Source of the DNA: Eubacterium sp. MSJ-21
GTDB taxonomy: Bacteria; Bacillota; Clostridia; Lachnospirales; Lachnospiraceae
Assembly (NCBI RefSeq): GCF_018918185.1
Contig: NZ_JAHLPZ010000004.1
Coordinates: 168,128 to 232,127 of the forward strand
DNA: 64,000 bases
Reading direction: 5' to 3'
Shown: one piece after another, positions 17,101 through 25,820 of the stretch
Layout of the letters: every line of letters begins with the position of its first letter
How positions within the stretch are numbered: the stretch's first letter is position 1
Made by a program: the position numbers and the translations under genes
Notes under the pieces: generated by a model
Seen by the model: the letters and a program-made list of their open reading frames with translations, nothing else
Databases searched by the model: none
What the model was told of the DNA's origin: nothing

Positions 17101-18932
17101 AGAGCGGCTCCCCCTTCCTTGTTCAGGATTTCCATGAATTCATCGCCCGTGATCGTCTCTTTCTCATAGAGATGCATTGCCAAAATATCCAACAGTCTCT
17201 TGTTATCGACAAGCAGCTTCTTCGCCTTCTCATGCTGTGAGCGCACGAGCTCAACTACCTTGCGGTCAATCTCCTTCTGCGTCTCTGCCGAACAGCAAAG
17301 CGAAGTATCACCGCCCAGATACTGATTCTCCACAGTCTCCATCGCTACCATATCGAACTCATCGCTCATACCATACCGGGTGATCATCGCACGCGCCAGC
17401 TTCGTTGCCTGCTCGATATCATTCGAAGCACCGGTTGTGATTTCACCACATGCCACTTCCTCTGCGGCACGTCCACCGGTGAGTGTCGCGATCTTGTTCT
17501 CGATTTCTTCCTTCGTCATCAGGTACTTATCGCCCTGCTCGACCTGCATTGTGTAACCAAGTGCACCAGATGTACGCGGAATAATCGTAATCTTCTGTAC
17601 CGGTGCAGAATGGCTCTGCAACGCAGCCACCAATGCATGTCCGACCTCATGATATGCAACCGTCTTCTTCTCTTTATCCGAAAGCACGGCATTCTTCTTC
17701 TGATAACCGGCGATTACAACCTCGACACTTTCTTCCAGATCTGCCTCGGTCACAAATGTCCGCCCTGAACGAACAGCACGAAGCGCACCCTCATTGATGA
17801 TATTCGCAAGCTCCGCGCCGGATGCTCCGGATGCCATACGTGCGATCGTATGGAAATCGACATCATCGCCAACCTTGATTTTTCTCGCATGTACCTTGAG
17901 GATTGCCTCACGGCCTTTCAGGTCAGGTAGTTCCACCGGTACTCTCCGGTCAAAACGTCCCGGTCTGGTAAGCGCCGGATCGAGTGATTCCGGACGGTTT
18001 GTTGCTGCCAGAATGATAACGCCGTTGTTCCCTTCAAATCCGTCCATCTCCGTTAAGAGCTGGTTCAATGTCTGCTCCCGCTCATCGTTGCCGCCATACT
18101 TGCCACCGTCACGCTTCTTACCGATTGCATCGATCTCATCGATAAATACGATACAAGGTGCCTTCTCCTTTGCCTGCTTGAACAGATCACGCACCTTCGA
18201 GGCACCCATACCGACAAACATCTCGACGAACTCGGAACCGGAGATTGAAAAGAACGGTACATTTGCCTCACCGGCAACCGCTTTCGCAAGCATTGTCTTA
18301 CCGGTTCCCGGAGGCCCGACTAACAAAAGTCCCTTCGGCATCGATGCACCGACGTCCGTATATTTCTTCGGGTTATGCAGATAATCGACAATCTCAGCTA
18401 AGTTTTCCTTCGCCTCATCCTCGCCGGCAACATCTGTAAAATGAATTCCTTCCGTGGACTGTACATACACCTTCGCATTGCTCTTTCCGCCCATACCGAA
18501 CATCATGGAATTCTTGCCGCCTGCCTGTTCCATCAGTTTCCTCGCAAGGAATCTTCCAAGTATCCAGAAGAGCAGAAGCGGCACAACCACAGACATCAGA
18601 AAGCTCATAAACGGGGATGTCCTCGTCTCGATTTCTTTCGAGAACTTCGCGCCACTGTCATAGAGCCGCTGTGTCAGGTCATCGTCCGGCATGAGTCCGG
18701 TCTTGTAGATCGCGCTTTCCGCCTTATCCGTAAATGTGATCTGCGTACTGTCGATCTGAACCTGACCGATATCCTTATCCTCGGTCATCTTCATGAATGT
18801 TCCGTAATCAACTTCCTTTACCTGCCGTTCTGCCAGCATCGGGGTGATAAATAAATTAAACACCAGCAATACTACCAGCACGATTCCGTAATAGAAGATC
18901 AACGGACGTTTGGGTGATTTTACTTCTTTCAT
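17097..18932 (-). CDS. ftsH: ATP-dependent zinc metalloprotease FtsH
   Basis: 611 aa. Two N-terminal membrane spans ([20 protein letters not shown] and [19 protein letters not shown]) flank an extracytoplasmic domain. AAA+ module: Walker [17 protein letters not shown], Walker [12 protein letters not shown], second region of homology with [18 protein letters not shown]. Peptidase M41: zinc motif HEVGHAL. It degrades membrane and short-lived regulatory proteins. The context (DUF308 coupled downstream, panE upstream) is not the common tilS-hpt-ftsH locus, so this may be a second FtsH copy. Confidence 0.95.
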   Translation of the reverse strand: MKEVKSPKRPLIFYYGIVLVVLLVFNLFITPMLAERQVKEVDYGTFMKMTEDKDIGQVQIDSTQITFTDKAESAIYKTGLMPDDDLTQRLYDSGAKFSKEIETRTSPFMSFLMSVVVPLLLFWILGRFLARKLMEQAGGKNSMMFGMGGKSNAKVYVQSTEGIHFTDVAGEDEAKENLAEIVDYLHNPKKYTDVGASMPKGLLLVGPPGTGKTMLAKAVAGEANVPFFSISGSEFVEMFVGMGASKVRDLFKQAKEKAPCIVFIDEIDAIGKKRDGGKYGGNDEREQTLNQLLTEMDGFEGNNGVIILAATNRPESLDPALTRPGRFDRRVPVELPDLKGREAILKVHARKIKVGDDVDFHTIARMASGASGAELANIINEGALRAVRSGRTFVTEADLEESVEVVIAGYQKKNAVLSDKEKKTVAYHEVGHALVAALQSHSAPVQKITIIPRTSGALGYTMQVEQGDKYLMTKEEIENKIATLTGGRAAEEVACGEITTGASNDIEQATKLARAMITRYGMSDEFDMVAMETVENQYLGGDTSLCCSAETQKEIDRKVVELVRSQHEKAKKLLVDNKRLLDILAMHLYEKETITGDEFMEILNKEGGAAL

Positions 18933-18972
18933 CTCTGCATACTTCCTTTCTTTGTCTAGATTATTACGCTTT

Positions 18973-19890
18973 CTACTCTTCGTACTTCTCCTTCAATACC
19001 TTCACGATCATCTCGTAATTCGGCATCTCTACTCCATATTGTTGTCCGAGGCGGAGCGGTTCATACACCAATCCGTCCAGCTCAGATGTTTTTCCTGCCC
19101 AGATATCCCGCTGCATGGAGGTTGAAGCCTCCGGTACAAGTGCATCTAAGATGTCCAGATTCGTCTTCTCAATATCAACTAAAAATGGGATTCCCATTGC
19201 TGTTGCAAGTGCGTCAATTTCTTTCATGCACCGGATCAAAAGCATCCGCTCTTCGCCTGCGCGCTGGAATACTTCTGCCTTTGCATCGTAATACAAACCG
19301 CAGGCTGCCATCGGCGACACATATGCGTATTTCTGAAATGCATCCCGTTCAATCTGGTCAGAAAGCACCGCATCGATACCTGCCGCCTTTAACTCCTGTT
19401 CCAAAAGAAACATCTTCCGGCAAAGTTCCTGTCCCCTCCGTGCGCCAAATACGATACGGAAGATATCGCCTTTTTGTAAGATCACGCCCGGTTCCTTAAT
19501 CTCCGCCGCAATGTAGATACATCCATCTACAACTGTCGTATCCGGCAGCGCCTGCTGCAGCTTTGCCCCAGTTCCGTAAATATTTAAGATCGGAACGATC
19601 AATGTATCCTCGTTGCTATGTTCTTTCAAAAATGGAATGATATCCGGAATCGAATATCCTTTGACACACACAAACAGGACATCCGGAATCTCCGCATATC
19701 CTGCCTCATCAACTGCCTTTATATCTGTCACGGTACATGTCTGGCTTGGTGACTCCACACGAATACCATGTTCTCTGATTGCCGCAAGATGCGCGCCACG
19801 CGCAATCAATGTTACATCCTGTCCGGCTTCCGCTAAGAATGCACCGATGCTTCCGCCGCATCCGCCGGCTCCTATAATAGCATATTTCAT
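18973..19890 (-). CDS. panE: 2-dehydropantoate 2-reductase (ketopantoate reductase family)
   Basis: 305 aa, standard for the family. N-terminal Rossmann motif YAIIGAGGCGGSIGAFLAEAG binds NADPH, and VLFVCVKGYSIPD with the catalytic lysine follows. The C-terminal helical domain carries TSMQRDIWAGKTSELDGL, the substrate-binding signature. It reduces ketopantoate to pantoate for coenzyme A synthesis; panB and panC are not in this window, and paralogs with other 2-keto substrates exist. Its ribosome site lies 36 bases upstream, behind a hairpin. Confidence 0.85.
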   Translation of the reverse strand: MKYAIIGAGGCGGSIGAFLAEAGQDVTLIARGAHLAAIREHGIRVESPSQTCTVTDIKAVDEAGYAEIPDVLFVCVKGYSIPDIIPFLKEHSNEDTLIVPILNIYGTGAKLQQALPDTTVVDGCIYIAAEIKEPGVILQKGDIFRIVFGARRGQELCRKMFLLEQELKAAGIDAVLSDQIERDAFQKYAYVSPMAACGLYYDAKAEVFQRAGEERMLLIRCMKEIDALATAMGIPFLVDIEKTNLDILDALVPEASTSMQRDIWAGKTSELDGLVYEPLRLGQQYGVEMPNYEMIVKVLKEKYEE

Positions 19891-19900
19891 ATTCGATCTG

Positions 19901-19932
19901 CCACTTTCTATATGCTAAAGTGGTTTCTCCTT
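19901..19932 (-). promoter_or_regulatory. Hairpin between ribosome site and start of panE-like gene
   Basis: On the minus strand AAGGAG (19932-19927) is followed by CCACTTT, a 9-base loop and AAAGTGG (19923-19901), then the ATG ten bases on. Folding would bring the distant ribosome site close to the start codon; an alternative is that initiation is weak. No nearer AGGAG exists. Confidence 0.4.
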
Positions 19933-20036
19933 CCCTCTTTTTTCTTCTATCTCTAATCTGTGATACATATTCTATAACAGATTTATGTTTGTTTTGTGAA
20001 CAAATCCGCCATTGAATAAATTTATTGTAAATATCA

Positions 20037-20759
20037 TTATTTATCCTCTTTTTTCACCTTCACGATCACAATTGTAAGGTAGCTTACTGCCTGTGTCAAC
20101 GCATCTACCCCATGCATCACACGTTCCTCCGGCAACCCACAGTTCGAAACACCATAGACCTCCAAATATTCGCCCTGCTGCCTCCTCCGCACAAGCTCTG
20201 TCCGAAGCATGCCAATCAGCCTCTCCAGCTTCTTCCCCGACTTCATATAGATCCGTGTCCCATCATAGTCCACGGTATCCTCCACCGCGTAGCTGCCCGG
20301 AATAATATGGATCTCCTCTCCCTGATCCGCAAGCGAGATTCCAAGTCTTGCCGCCACCGCACAAAAAGACGGCACACCGCTGATCATAGATGCGGACATG
20401 CCTGCTGCAAGCACACGCCGGTGAATATAATGGTACGTCGAGTATACACTTGGATCACCGATTGTAAGAAATACAAGCTTCTTCCCCTGCAGCATCCTCG
20501 CCCGCACCTCGGCAAAGCAGCGATCCTGCGCCGCGCGAAGCACGTCCGCATCCTTCGTCATCGGAAACTGCATCGGACAGATTTCCTTTTCCTCGATCTC
20601 CGGCACGACCTGCCGCACGATCTTATAAGCATAACATTCTTCCTTCTTCTCATTTGGCAGTAAGATGCAGTCACTCTCCCGGATTGCACGCACCGCTGCC
20701 AGCGTCAGAAGCTCCGGATCACCCGGACCGACTCCGACACCAATCATTCTTCCTTCCAT
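20037..20759 (-). CDS. cobI: Precorrin-2 / cobalt-factor II C20-methyltransferase
   Basis: 240 aa. Starts GRMIGVGVGPGDPELLTLAA, the tetrapyrrole-methylase signature (SUMT/CobI fold), followed by FLTIGDPSVYSTYHYIHRR, diagnostic for CobI/CbiL. It uses S-adenosylmethionine to methylate C20 of the corrinoid precursor in cobalamin synthesis. No other cob/cbi gene is in the window and no B12 riboswitch was seen upstream, so it is either orphaned or its partners are elsewhere. Start at 20759 has AGGAGG. Confidence 0.9.
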   Translation of the reverse strand: MEGRMIGVGVGPGDPELLTLAAVRAIRESDCILLPNEKKEECYAYKIVRQVVPEIEEKEICPMQFPMTKDADVLRAAQDRCFAEVRARMLQGKKLVFLTIGDPSVYSTYHYIHRRVLAAGMSASMISGVPSFCAVAARLGISLADQGEEIHIIPGSYAVEDTVDYDGTRIYMKSGKKLERLIGMLRTELVRRRQQGEYLEVYGVSNCGLPEERVMHGVDALTQAVSYLTIVIVKVKKEDK

Positions 20760-20823
20760 CTATCTGTTTCCTCCTGCAACACATACCAGCCAGATTCGCT
20801 AACTGATAGCTGTCTGTCATATT

Positions 20824-22407
20824 TTAATTTTCCAGGTAACTCTCCAACGCTGCCTTTCCACGATACGTGCTCACATTAAATGTCCGTACGCCTCTCCGGC
20901 TCGTGCACATTTCACTATGATAAGATAACAGATTTGATATCTGCCAGTCATCATTTTCATCGGTCCAGATGCCTCGTGCCTGCGCCCAGTCTACAAATTC
21001 AAATACCGCCGGTGTCGTATCCGCAGAGCGTTCTTCCATATACGCAATTTCATCTGCCAGCCGCACTTCAATCTCTTCTGTGCTGACATCCGCATCCAGC
21101 CACATCTGTACCTCGCCACGTGCACACGCCAGGTTAAAGCGCATCACATACGTATCCGGATGGGAAAATGCAAACGCAATATATAAGCCGCCGCATACAA
21201 AAATCATGTATTTCATCAGCGGAAATGTATTCTTATATAGATAGATTATTGTTCCCGTGAATAATGCAATCAGTACAATCAAAGCAAACAGCACAAGCAC
21301 GCGCAGGTACGACAACCGGTATGCCTGAATGTACATCAGCATCCGCACTGCCGAAGACCCAATCATCACATAGGTGCAGCCACACATAACCGTAAGAATT
21401 GTCCGAAGCACACAGCTTTCTGCAAATGCACGGTTGCAGACCAGCACAATCACCAGGTTCACAGCCGCTACAAAAAGCAGCTGGAAGAATCCCTGTCTCG
21501 CATATTCCGAGTACGAATACCCGGCTGGCAGCATCTGCTTTCCAAGAAAAGGTGACAGGATCTGAATGACTGCGAACACCGCATACAGGGCGGTAAGCAG
21601 ACCACAAAACGTAATACCGATCATCGGCTCCACCATCCGCTTTTCCTCACACTCAATCTTCGGCGGCTGTATTACCATCTTACAGAAGATTCCATAGACG
21701 ATGATAAATACCGCAACGAGCATCATCACGAAGCCAGCCAGATTCCCGGACAGCCGCAGATTCCCAATACTCCGGTCGACAATATATTTGAAGATTGCAT
21801 CTGCCTGTGAGAGTACGATCAGCATCAATACCAGAAATGGCAGAGCAATTAACACGCCAACCAGAACATAGATTGCCTTGGATTTTTTCTTTTCCCGAAG
21901 CTTCACATACACGTAGCAGTCACTGAACCCGCGGAACAGATACCCAAGCGGCGAGAACACTGCACCAAGCACGGCACGGATGTATTTCCCGACGCCCCAT
22001 TTGTCCGCATCGCAAAAGCAGGTAAAAAATACGGTCATCGAAAGCAGATAAATTCCTATGTAATTACATGTGATCAGGAACCGGTCTGCGGTCAGGAACG
22101 TTGACACGCCAAGCAGCAAAATTCCTATATAGTAGATCATCGTATGCGGGTTCGACGTCTTATCCTCGCGGTTATCGTACGCCTTGCTCTGCGGTGCGTG
22201 CGAACAGACGTAATATAAGAAGCCAATCGTTGCTGCGGCAAATAGCACCGTCATAATTCCATAAGCATTCTTATACAGGCAGATGGTCGTCACGACCGCA
22301 TAGATGACAGCAGCAAATCCCCCCGTCCGAAACCGGTCTGCCCGCTGCTTCATATCCGCATCCGGGACAGACATATCTAAGTTCTCCTGTCTAATCTCTT
22401 CATTCAT
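20824..22407 (-). CDS. DUF4173/DUF4153-type polytopic membrane protein
   Basis: 527 aa with about 12-13 membrane spans and a soluble C-terminal tail of about 90 residues ending STYRGKAALESYLEN. The segment YLFRGFSDCYVYVKLREKKK followed by LPFLVLMLIVLSQADAIF resembles DUF4173/DUF4153 membrane proteins found with DUF2975 and small XRE regulators. Start at 22407 follows AAGGAG; a longer frame that runs into palindromic element B is rejected. Function is unknown; the context suggests a membrane-stress or signalling unit. Confidence 0.75.
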   Translation of the reverse strand: MNEEIRQENLDMSVPDADMKQRADRFRTGGFAAVIYAVVTTICLYKNAYGIMTVLFAAATIGFLYYVCSHAPQSKAYDNREDKTSNPHTMIYYIGILLLGVSTFLTADRFLITCNYIGIYLLSMTVFFTCFCDADKWGVGKYIRAVLGAVFSPLGYLFRGFSDCYVYVKLREKKKSKAIYVLVGVLIALPFLVLMLIVLSQADAIFKYIVDRSIGNLRLSGNLAGFVMMLVAVFIIVYGIFCKMVIQPPKIECEEKRMVEPMIGITFCGLLTALYAVFAVIQILSPFLGKQMLPAGYSYSEYARQGFFQLLFVAAVNLVIVLVCNRAFAESCVLRTILTVMCGCTYVMIGSSAVRMLMYIQAYRLSYLRVLVLFALIVLIALFTGTIIYLYKNTFPLMKYMIFVCGGLYIAFAFSHPDTYVMRFNLACARGEVQMWLDADVSTEEIEVRLADEIAYMEERSADTTPAVFEFVDWAQARGIWTDENDDWQISNLLSYHSEMCTSRRGVRTFNVSTYRGKAALESYLEN

Positions 22408-22436
22408 CTGTATCACTCCTTTTCCGAAATTTAAAT

Positions 22437-22740
22437 GATAATTGCATATTATCCGAATAGCGTTTGTAGATACATATATTTTATTTTTGAATATGTTTCC
22501 ATATACAATATGTTTGGAACCTAGAAATTCTTGATGTTCTGTTTTTATCAGCAATGTTTGAACACGATGTTCAAACAAGCCGCCGCTGAGCCATGGACGG
22601 CGAATCGGCGGCGGTTGCGTCCGTTATCAATTCCTAATATCAGAACATCTTAGAATTTCTTGGTTTCAATACATCGTATATGAAACAATTCAAAATAAAA
22701 TATATGTACTGCCAATTACATCGGATAATATGCAATTATC
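22437..22740. repeat. Palindromic element B (304 bp)
   Basis: Terminal arms GATAATTGCATATTATCCGA (22437) and TCGGATAATATGCAATTATC (22721-22740) are perfectly complementary over 20 bases. Pairing continues through CATATATTTTATTTT and ATATAC to AGAAATTCTTGATGTTCTG / CAGAACATCTTAGAATTTCT. The core holds TTTGAACACGATGTTCAAA and a GCCGCCG/CGGCGGC hairpin. Same orientation as element C; outer arms unlike either other copy. It sits between the DUF4173-type gene and the XRE gene of one apparent operon. Confidence 0.88.
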
Positions 22741-22745
22741 TATAA

Positions 22746-22955
22746 TCAATCCTCGTCCTCATACACCAGTATATCTCCCGGCTGACAGTCGAGCGCCTTG
22801 CAGATTGATTCCAACGTGGAAAACCGCACTGCCTTCGCCTTGTTATTTTTCAGGATAGACAGGTTTGCCTGCGTGATATCGACCTCCTTCGCAAGCTCTG
22901 TCAGCCCCTTTTTCTTCTGTGCCATCAACACATCCAGATTCACCTTTATTGCCAT
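22746..22955 (-). CDS. Small XRE/YozG-type helix-turn-helix regulator
   Basis: 69 aa, a single Cro/C1 helix-turn-helix: MAIKVNLDVLMAQKKKGLTE, then ELAKEVDITQANLSILKNN and RFSTLESICKALDCQPGDIL. This is the YozG-like pattern that pairs with DUF2975 membrane proteins. Start at 22955 gives the family N-terminus; the 26 residues encoded upstream in frame are not family-like. It lies between a DUF2975 gene and the DUF4173-type gene, and probably regulates this unit. Confidence 0.88.
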   Translation of the reverse strand: MAIKVNLDVLMAQKKKGLTELAKEVDITQANLSILKNNKAKAVRFSTLESICKALDCQPGDILVYEDED

Positions 22956-22956
22956 A

Positions 22957-23046
22957 TCACCACCGCCTTCTCTTATATGGTAATGCCCCCTCGTTTTGCT
23001 CGGCGGCAGGTCGTCGGATGCATCCTGAATCACTCGCTTTGCTCAT
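22957..23046 (-). CDS. Possible 29-aa leader peptide coupled to the XRE gene
   Basis: ATG at 23046 follows AGGAGG (eight bases) and reads MSKASDSGCIRRPAAEQNEG and onward to KRRRW, with TGA at 22959-22957, one base before the XRE start. The strong ribosome site belongs to this frame rather than to the XRE gene, whose own site is poor. Translational coupling is the likely use; the peptide itself has no recognised function. Confidence 0.35.
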   Translation of the reverse strand: MSKASDSGCIRRPAAEQNEGALPYKRRRW

Positions 23047-23058
23047 GATTGCATCCTC

Positions 23059-23511
23059 CTAAATCGTAAAATCATTTTCTTCCTTGTACTGCACTGCTTT
23101 GTCAAAGACTATGGCAAGCACGCGGGAGAAAAGACCTGCGATCAAAAAAACAACAACAATGATAAATACAGCCGGTGTGAAGTAAAGTGGAATCCGGCAA
23201 AGCATTACTGCCATAATTGCGAAGCTATATATACCCATCCGGTTCAGGCTCTTTACATTTTCCTTCACGAAGCAGTCGTCAGCAAGCACGGTCCTAAACA
23301 TCTTCCGAAGTTCCCGCAAGATCAGCACCGCGAACACACCTGCCGTCATGAAGATCAACACCATCCAGATATAATATTCTCCGAAAAATGGATTGATCAC
23401 CGTTCCATACCATTTGAACGATACCGGCAAAGTCAGCGTCACGACCATTCCAACAAAATACATGATATCCAGTAAAGTCTTCGTTGCACCGGCAATTTTA
23501 TTTTCTTTCAT
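23059..23511 (-). CDS. DUF2975 family membrane protein
   Basis: 150 aa with four membrane spans (LLDIMYFVGMVVTLTLPVSF, YYIWMVLIFMTAGVFAVL, IYSFAIMAVMLCRIP, FIIVVVFLIAGLFSRVLA) and a short acidic tail. The VKSLNRMGIYSF block between spans is the DUF2975 hallmark. The family is usually encoded just before a small XRE regulator, as here, and is thought to form a signalling pair with it (inference). ATG at 23511 is chosen; TTG at 23517 is nearer GGAGGG and also possible. Confidence 0.85.
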   Translation of the reverse strand: MKENKIAGATKTLLDIMYFVGMVVTLTLPVSFKWYGTVINPFFGEYYIWMVLIFMTAGVFAVLILRELRKMFRTVLADDCFVKENVKSLNRMGIYSFAIMAVMLCRIPLYFTPAVFIIVVVFLIAGLFSRVLAIVFDKAVQYKEENDFTI

Positions 23512-23687
23512 ATGCAAAACACCCTCCTACATCTTTTACAAATCGTCTGATATTATCTCTTAGTTTTTTTACACCATACACCACGCATTATTGATTGTCA
23601 ATATATTTTTATCGTTTTTCGATATGTTTTTATTGTTTTTCAATCTTTCAGATGTTTCGTAATACAGTTTCCATCTTGCTTATCAAC

Positions 23688-23745
23688 AAAAAAAGAACCT
23701 GGTACTCAATATCTCCGTTTCAAAACGATATTGAGTATCAGGTTC
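23688..23745 (-). terminator. Strong hairpin with T-run upstream of the DUF2975 operon
   Basis: GAACCTGGTACTCAATATC (23695-23713) pairs with GATATTGAGTATCAGGTTC (23727-23745) with one mismatch and a 13-base loop; on the minus strand it is followed by seven T. No minus-strand gene precedes it, so it may act as an attenuator for the DUF2975 operon or stop antisense transcription. The rest of the gap 23518-23969 shows only A/T-rich sequence and TGACA repeats. Confidence 0.6.
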
Positions 23746-23891
23746 CCTTCATATGTGCAAGGAGTTTATATAATCAATGTCACAACCACATATTTTACAT
23801 TCTCCCCTATTCTCCGTACACCTTGCCTATATGCATTTATTATATTTCAATAAAGTACATTTTCAATATGTGACAGAAAATGTGACAACTT

Positions 23892-23903
23892 TTGTCATTT
23901 TTG
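23892..23903 (+). promoter_or_regulatory. TGACA/TGTCA repeat cluster before the 485-aa XRE gene
   Basis: Upstream of the start at 23970 the sequence repeats TGTGACA twice, then TTGTCAT, and TATGACA nearer the gene; TGACAACTTTTGTCA forms an inverted repeat around this position. A promoter-like TTGATA...TATAAA region overlaps. Likely operator of an autoregulated gene; exact bounds are approximate. Confidence 0.35.
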
Positions 23904-23969
23904 GTCATGGAATTTTTTATGTTGATATTATAAAATAAATTTGGTATGACAATTTAGGGAGAAATAAAT

Positions 23970-25427
23970 ATGAACACAATTCAGGAATTATTAAAACACT
24001 ATATTGAGTCAAATGGTTATACGGTATATTCCATTTCTCAACGAAGCGGCATCAACCGCACTACACTTCAAAAAGTACTTTCTAAACAGAGAAAAATCAC
24101 AAAAGATCTGTATGATAAGCTGCTTCCATTTTTTTCGCTCTCGCCAATTGATAAAGAAGAGTTATATCAGGCTTTTTTAATTGAACAGATTGGAATGGAC
24201 CGTTTTCAGACACATATGCAGATTAAGCGGATTCTGGAAATGTCCGCATCCACGCTCTATCAGACAGAAGAAGCACCTTATGATGCAGCGGTTTCTAACA
24301 TTGAGTCATGGTCCGACTGCATGTTGATTCAGGGAACTTACCAGATTGTAAATGCAATTTATTCCGTTGCTTTGAAAAATGTCACAACCGAAGAACAGCC
24401 GTTTTTATATACGTTTGCAGATATGAGTCATCCATATGCCTCCATTTTCTTCAAACCGCTATATCATCCGGCCTTTGAACCATTACATGTAAAGCACCTG
24501 ATCGAATATCAGAAAACGCAGATAGATGGCGAGAACTATGATAATATTCACAACATTCAGATTTTGACAAATCTGCTGCCATCCTTTGTCGCATTTCCTG
24601 GTACATTTGAGGTTCATTATTATTACTCTGCCCGGAATCGGTTTAAACAGCTGGCTACCGCATTCCCTTATTATGTCATCACAAACACGCATGTAATCTT
24701 ACTGTCTCCAACCTACGAGACAGCCATGATACTGAGTGACAAAGCGATTCACGAATATTATCTGCACAACTACGAACAGCTTCTCACAAGGTCTAACGCA
24801 CTGACTTCCGGGGCACAGACACCGCTCGACCTGTTAAATGTATTAAATGGAGTAGATCCATCGTTAAATTATCCGATCTGCCTGAATATCCAGCCAACCA
24901 TCGAGAAATATCTCACTCCGGAAATGATCGACAAATATATGCTGGAATCCCCTTACAAGGAAGCCATCCGTGCCAAACTATTAGAACGGATCAGCCAGCT
25001 TACAAAGGAAAGACATACGATTCTCTTCACAATGGAAGGCTTAAAATTGTTTGCTGAAGAAGGAAAAAACGTAAACTTCCCAGACACACTTGCAGATCGC
25101 TTTGACATAACAGACCGTATTTACATTCTCCACAAATTTGTGGAGGCAAACCAAAATGATTCAGATAATCATTTTCTTCTGTTGGATCCTGCAAAAATAC
25201 ATACGTCACTCAATATCTCGATTGCCTTTGCTCCACCATCCATGACGTTCCTGATGTTGGTACGCAACGACGGCAATTCCATGATTCTTCCCCTGGAAGA
25301 ACACACCCTTTGCAGCAGTATCATGGATTTTATTCAGACACTTCCAGAATATGGTTTTGTTTGCAGCATAGAAGAGACAAACCGGTATCTTACAGAAGAA
25401 ATCGAGCAGTTGAAAAACCAGCTTTAA
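23970..25427 (+). CDS. XRE-type helix-turn-helix protein of unknown family (485 aa)
   Basis: Residues 1-60 (MNTIQELLKHYIESNGYTVY, ISQRSGINRTTLQKVLSKQR) form a Cro/C1-like DNA-binding domain. The remaining 420 residues have no motif I recognise; they are soluble and mixed alpha/beta with LATAFPYYVITNTHVILLSP near 225 and end in a short coiled coil (NRYLTEEIEQLKNQL). The size recalls one-component sensors with a large C-terminal domain. GGGAG precedes the start. Its stop overlaps the convergent XRE gene by four bases. Confidence 0.7.
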   Translation: MNTIQELLKHYIESNGYTVYSISQRSGINRTTLQKVLSKQRKITKDLYDKLLPFFSLSPIDKEELYQAFLIEQIGMDRFQTHMQIKRILEMSASTLYQTEEAPYDAAVSNIESWSDCMLIQGTYQIVNAIYSVALKNVTTEEQPFLYTFADMSHPYASIFFKPLYHPAFEPLHVKHLIEYQKTQIDGENYDNIHNIQILTNLLPSFVAFPGTFEVHYYYSARNRFKQLATAFPYYVITNTHVILLSPTYETAMILSDKAIHEYYLHNYEQLLTRSNALTSGAQTPLDLLNVLNGVDPSLNYPICLNIQPTIEKYLTPEMIDKYMLESPYKEAIRAKLLERISQLTKERHTILFTMEGLKLFAEEGKNVNFPDTLADRFDITDRIYILHKFVEANQNDSDNHFLLLDPAKIHTSLNISIAFAPPSMTFLMLVRNDGNSMILPLEEHTLCSSIMDFIQTLPEYGFVCSIEETNRYLTEEIEQLKNQL

Positions 25428-25720
25428 GCAGCAAAACTCCATATAACACAAGAAGAGGGCGATTCGCCCTCTTCTTCGTATCCGCAGGAAACAACGCTTC
25501 CCCGGATGATATCTTCCGGTGTTGCATCATACAAGTACATCAACGCAAGCAACGTATCTGCCTGCGGATAGCTGATGCCCCGCTCATACTTATAGACTGC
25601 CTGTACGCTTCCAAGCATCAGATACTGACGCACATACTCAACAGACAAGTGCTTTGCTTCGCGCAACTTTCTAAGGTTTGTTCCAATTACATGGAGATCA
25701 TATTCAGGTCTGTAGTTCAT
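25424..25720 (-). CDS. Small XRE-family regulator (98 aa)
   Basis: Helix-turn-helix in IGTNLRKLREAKHLSVEYVR and LGSVQAVYKYERGISYPQAD, then LLALMYLYDATPEDIIRGS, standard Cro/C1 architecture. AAGGAG six bases before the ATG. The last codons (EEEGESPSS) are encoded by a perfect hairpin that may serve as the bidirectional terminator of the convergent pair. Target unknown. Confidence 0.8.
   Translation of the reverse strand: MNYRPEYDLHVIGTNLRKLREAKHLSVEYVRQYLMLGSVQAVYKYERGISYPQADTLLALMYLYDATPEDIIRGSVVSCGYEEEGESPSSCVIWSFAA
25450..25476. terminator. Bidirectional hairpin within the 3' end of the XRE gene
   Basis: AAGAAGAGGGCGA and TCGCCCTCTTCTT are perfect 13-base arms around a single T. It stands 23 bases after the + strand stop and within the last codons of the minus-strand gene. 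No T-run follows, so termination efficiency is uncertain. Confidence 0.5.
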
Positions 25721-25820
25721 ATCATACTCCTTTCAACACTAGTTAATAGAGCGATATTACAGAATACCTTATTATGTTGTAATTGTCAATCATTTTTTGG
25801 TTTTTTCTTTGTCAATACTT

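Noticed and set aside
20760..20823. Cobalamin riboswitch near cobI
   Set aside because: The upstream region is short and shows no B12-box-like sequence or suitable fold.
22408..22578. 57-residue N-terminal extension of the DUF4173-type protein
   Set aside because: It is encoded by element B, has no family character, and AAGGAG directly precedes the ATG at 22407.
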